Positions 62,892 through 64,000 of a DNA stretch of 64,000 nucleotides are shown piece after piece. Made by a program: the position numbers and the translations under genes. Position 1 is the first letter of the stretch. Each line of letters opens with the position of its first letter. The DNA is from Competibacter_A sp037045535 (lineage in GTDB: Bacteria; Pseudomonadota; Gammaproteobacteria; Competibacterales; Competibacteraceae), in NCBI GenBank assembly GCA_037045535.1, contig JBAOHI010000094.1, forward strand, positions 186,001-250,000, written 5' to 3'. Under the pieces are notes generated by a model. That model worked only from the letters and a program-made list of their open reading frames with translations. It searched no databases and was not told the origin of the DNA.

Positions 62892-64000
62892 GTGATCCGC
62901 AAATTAATAATACACACTTCGATTTATTCTATGGCAAATTTATTAGTTAGTTTTGCAAGTTTTATTTCTTTTCCAATTCTTACGAGAATTTTTAGCGTTG
63001 ACGACTATGGAAAGATGAATTTTATTGCAGTAAATTTATCATTCTTAGCTGCTATTAGCAAATTAGGGATACAAAATGCTATTCCTAGGTTTTATAGTGA
63101 AATTAATTCAGGAAAGTCGAGTTTTAATCTCAACAGTTATTACTCAACTATAATTTTTGGTATGACTGGAGCTGGATTATTTTTTGCACTATTTTTTTTA
63201 ATCATTACTCGAATAATTTCTAAGAAAATTTGGGGAGAAGAAATTGTTTTTGAATTAATAACTTTTGTGATTCCCATATTTATAATCATAAAAAGCTGTG
63301 ATAGTAGTTTAATAAATATTCTACGTGCTGAAGAGCGTAGCGGCATTTATACATTGTATACCGTCATAAAAAAATATCTCAGCCTTGTTTTAATCTTAAT
63401 CACCTTATTTTTCTTTGCAAAAAATCTTTATGGATTTTATCTGGCAAGCATAACAGCAGAGTTAATTTCTTTAGTGGTATTATTATATTCTCCTGTATTC
63501 CGATCAAAAAAATTGAATCTATTTTTATTTTCGCCAAAAATTTATAAAACGATGCTCGTATTTGGGATTCCAATGATCACATATGAAATGTCAGGGATAA
63601 TTCTTAACATTGGAGATCGATATGTTATCAATGTTTTTTTAGGAGATTATGAGTTAGGAATTTATTCGGCTGCTTACAATATGTGTGAATATATCTGTAT
63701 GATTCTTACCGTATCTATAAGTCAAGCAGCTTTACCTATGTATATCAATATTTGGGAGAATAAAGGAGAAATAGAAACAAAAATATTTTTAAGAAATTCA
63801 ATTAGCGCGTATCTGATGATCAGCATACCACTGGTTGTAGGTATATACTTAGTAGGGGATGACTTATTGGGCCTTTTGGCTTCTAATAAATATCAGATTG
63901 ATGCCAAACTTATTTCGCTTATATCTGCCGGAATAATTTTTGATGGTATGACTGTTTTTTTTGCAGCAGGTCTATATATAGCCAAGAAAACTTTCAGAAT
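62892..64000 (+). CDS. Wzx-type polysaccharide flippase, partial (3' end beyond the window)
   Basis: The GTG at 62892 follows TTAGGGA at a good distance. The protein begins MIRKLIIHTSIYSMANLLVS and continues FASFISFPILTRIFSVDDYG, the typical start of MATE/MOP-superfamily polysaccharide flippases. At least nine membrane helices are visible in the 369 residues present, including DRYVINVFLGDYELGIYSAA, a family hallmark. It would flip the lipid-linked repeat unit to the periplasm for the Wzy-type polymerase at 23.7 kb. The IS903-type element ends 17 bp before the start codon, so any native promoter and upstream gene have been cut off. Confidence 0.87.
   Translation, partial: MIRKLIIHTSIYSMANLLVSFASFISFPILTRIFSVDDYGKMNFIAVNLSFLAAISKLGIQNAIPRFYSEINSGKSSFNLNSYYSTIIFGMTGAGLFFALFFLIITRIISKKIWGEEIVFELITFVIPIFIIIKSCDSSLINILRAEERSGIYTLYTVIKKYLSLVLILITLFFFAKNLYGFYLASITAELISLVVLLYSPVFRSKKLNLFLFSPKIYKTMLVFGIPMITYEMSGIILNIGDRYVINVFLGDYELGIYSAAYNMCEYICMILTVSISQAALPMYINIWENKGEIETKIFLRNSISAYLMISIPLVVGIYLVGDDLLGLLASNKYQIDAKLISLISAGIIFDGMTVFFAAGLYIAKKTFR

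Overview
The window looks like part of a chromosome from a GC-rich, Gram-negative, facultatively anaerobic gammaproteobacterium. The signs are a porin, a tripartite RND pump, periplasmic binding proteins, and a perfect FNR/Anr-type box. The very heavy and varied insertion-sequence (IS) load, together with a storage/sugar-type gene set, would suit the Competibacter/Contendobacter lineage. That placement is inference and cannot be verified from this sequence alone.

Region 1 (1-17.6 kb) is mostly ordinary GC-rich chromosome. On the minus strand are a GalT-like DUF4921 protein (cut by the window edge), a small hypothetical, a PaaI-type thioesterase, an ATP adenylyltransferase (Ap4A phosphorylase family) and a LacI-family regulator. 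Divergent from the regulator, behind three LacI-type operators and an FNR-type box, runs a sugar-uptake operon: porin, family-1 solute-binding protein (frameshifted), two-domain sugar ABC ATPase, permease, ribose-type binding protein, PfkB sugar kinase (frameshifted), and the stub of another binding protein. An RND efflux permease and its adaptor follow on the minus strand, then a xylose-type binding protein cut in half by an IS4-family element.

Region 2 (17.6-64 kb) is an AT-rich extracellular polysaccharide locus shattered by mobile elements. The surviving genes are a GT2 glycosyltransferase, a polysaccharide deacetylase and a Wzy/O-antigen-ligase-like polymerase; a GT4, a second deacetylase and a second GT4; a YdcF-like (DUF218) membrane protein; a FemAB/GNAT-like acyltransferase; a minus-strand module of carrier protein, AMP-forming acyl ligase and NAD-synthase-like ATP pyrophosphatase; an asparagine-synthase-type amidotransferase; MoeA; and the start of a Wzx-type flippase that leaves the window. 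Together these could polymerise, flip, trim and decorate a polysaccharide. The carrier protein/ligase/amidotransferase set suggests an activated acyl, aminoacyl or amide group, with the product unknown.

The mobile elements between them belong to about ten families: IS4 (five copies of one 1404-bp element), IS110/IS1111-like, IS200, IS630, IS5 (several groups), IS3, IS701-like, IS982, ISL3 and IS1182. Many are nested. The clearest nest is an IS110-type element inside the terminal repeat of an IS4 element inside an IS3 element, with an intact 11-bp target duplication. I saw no tRNA, rRNA, CRISPR array or replication origin.
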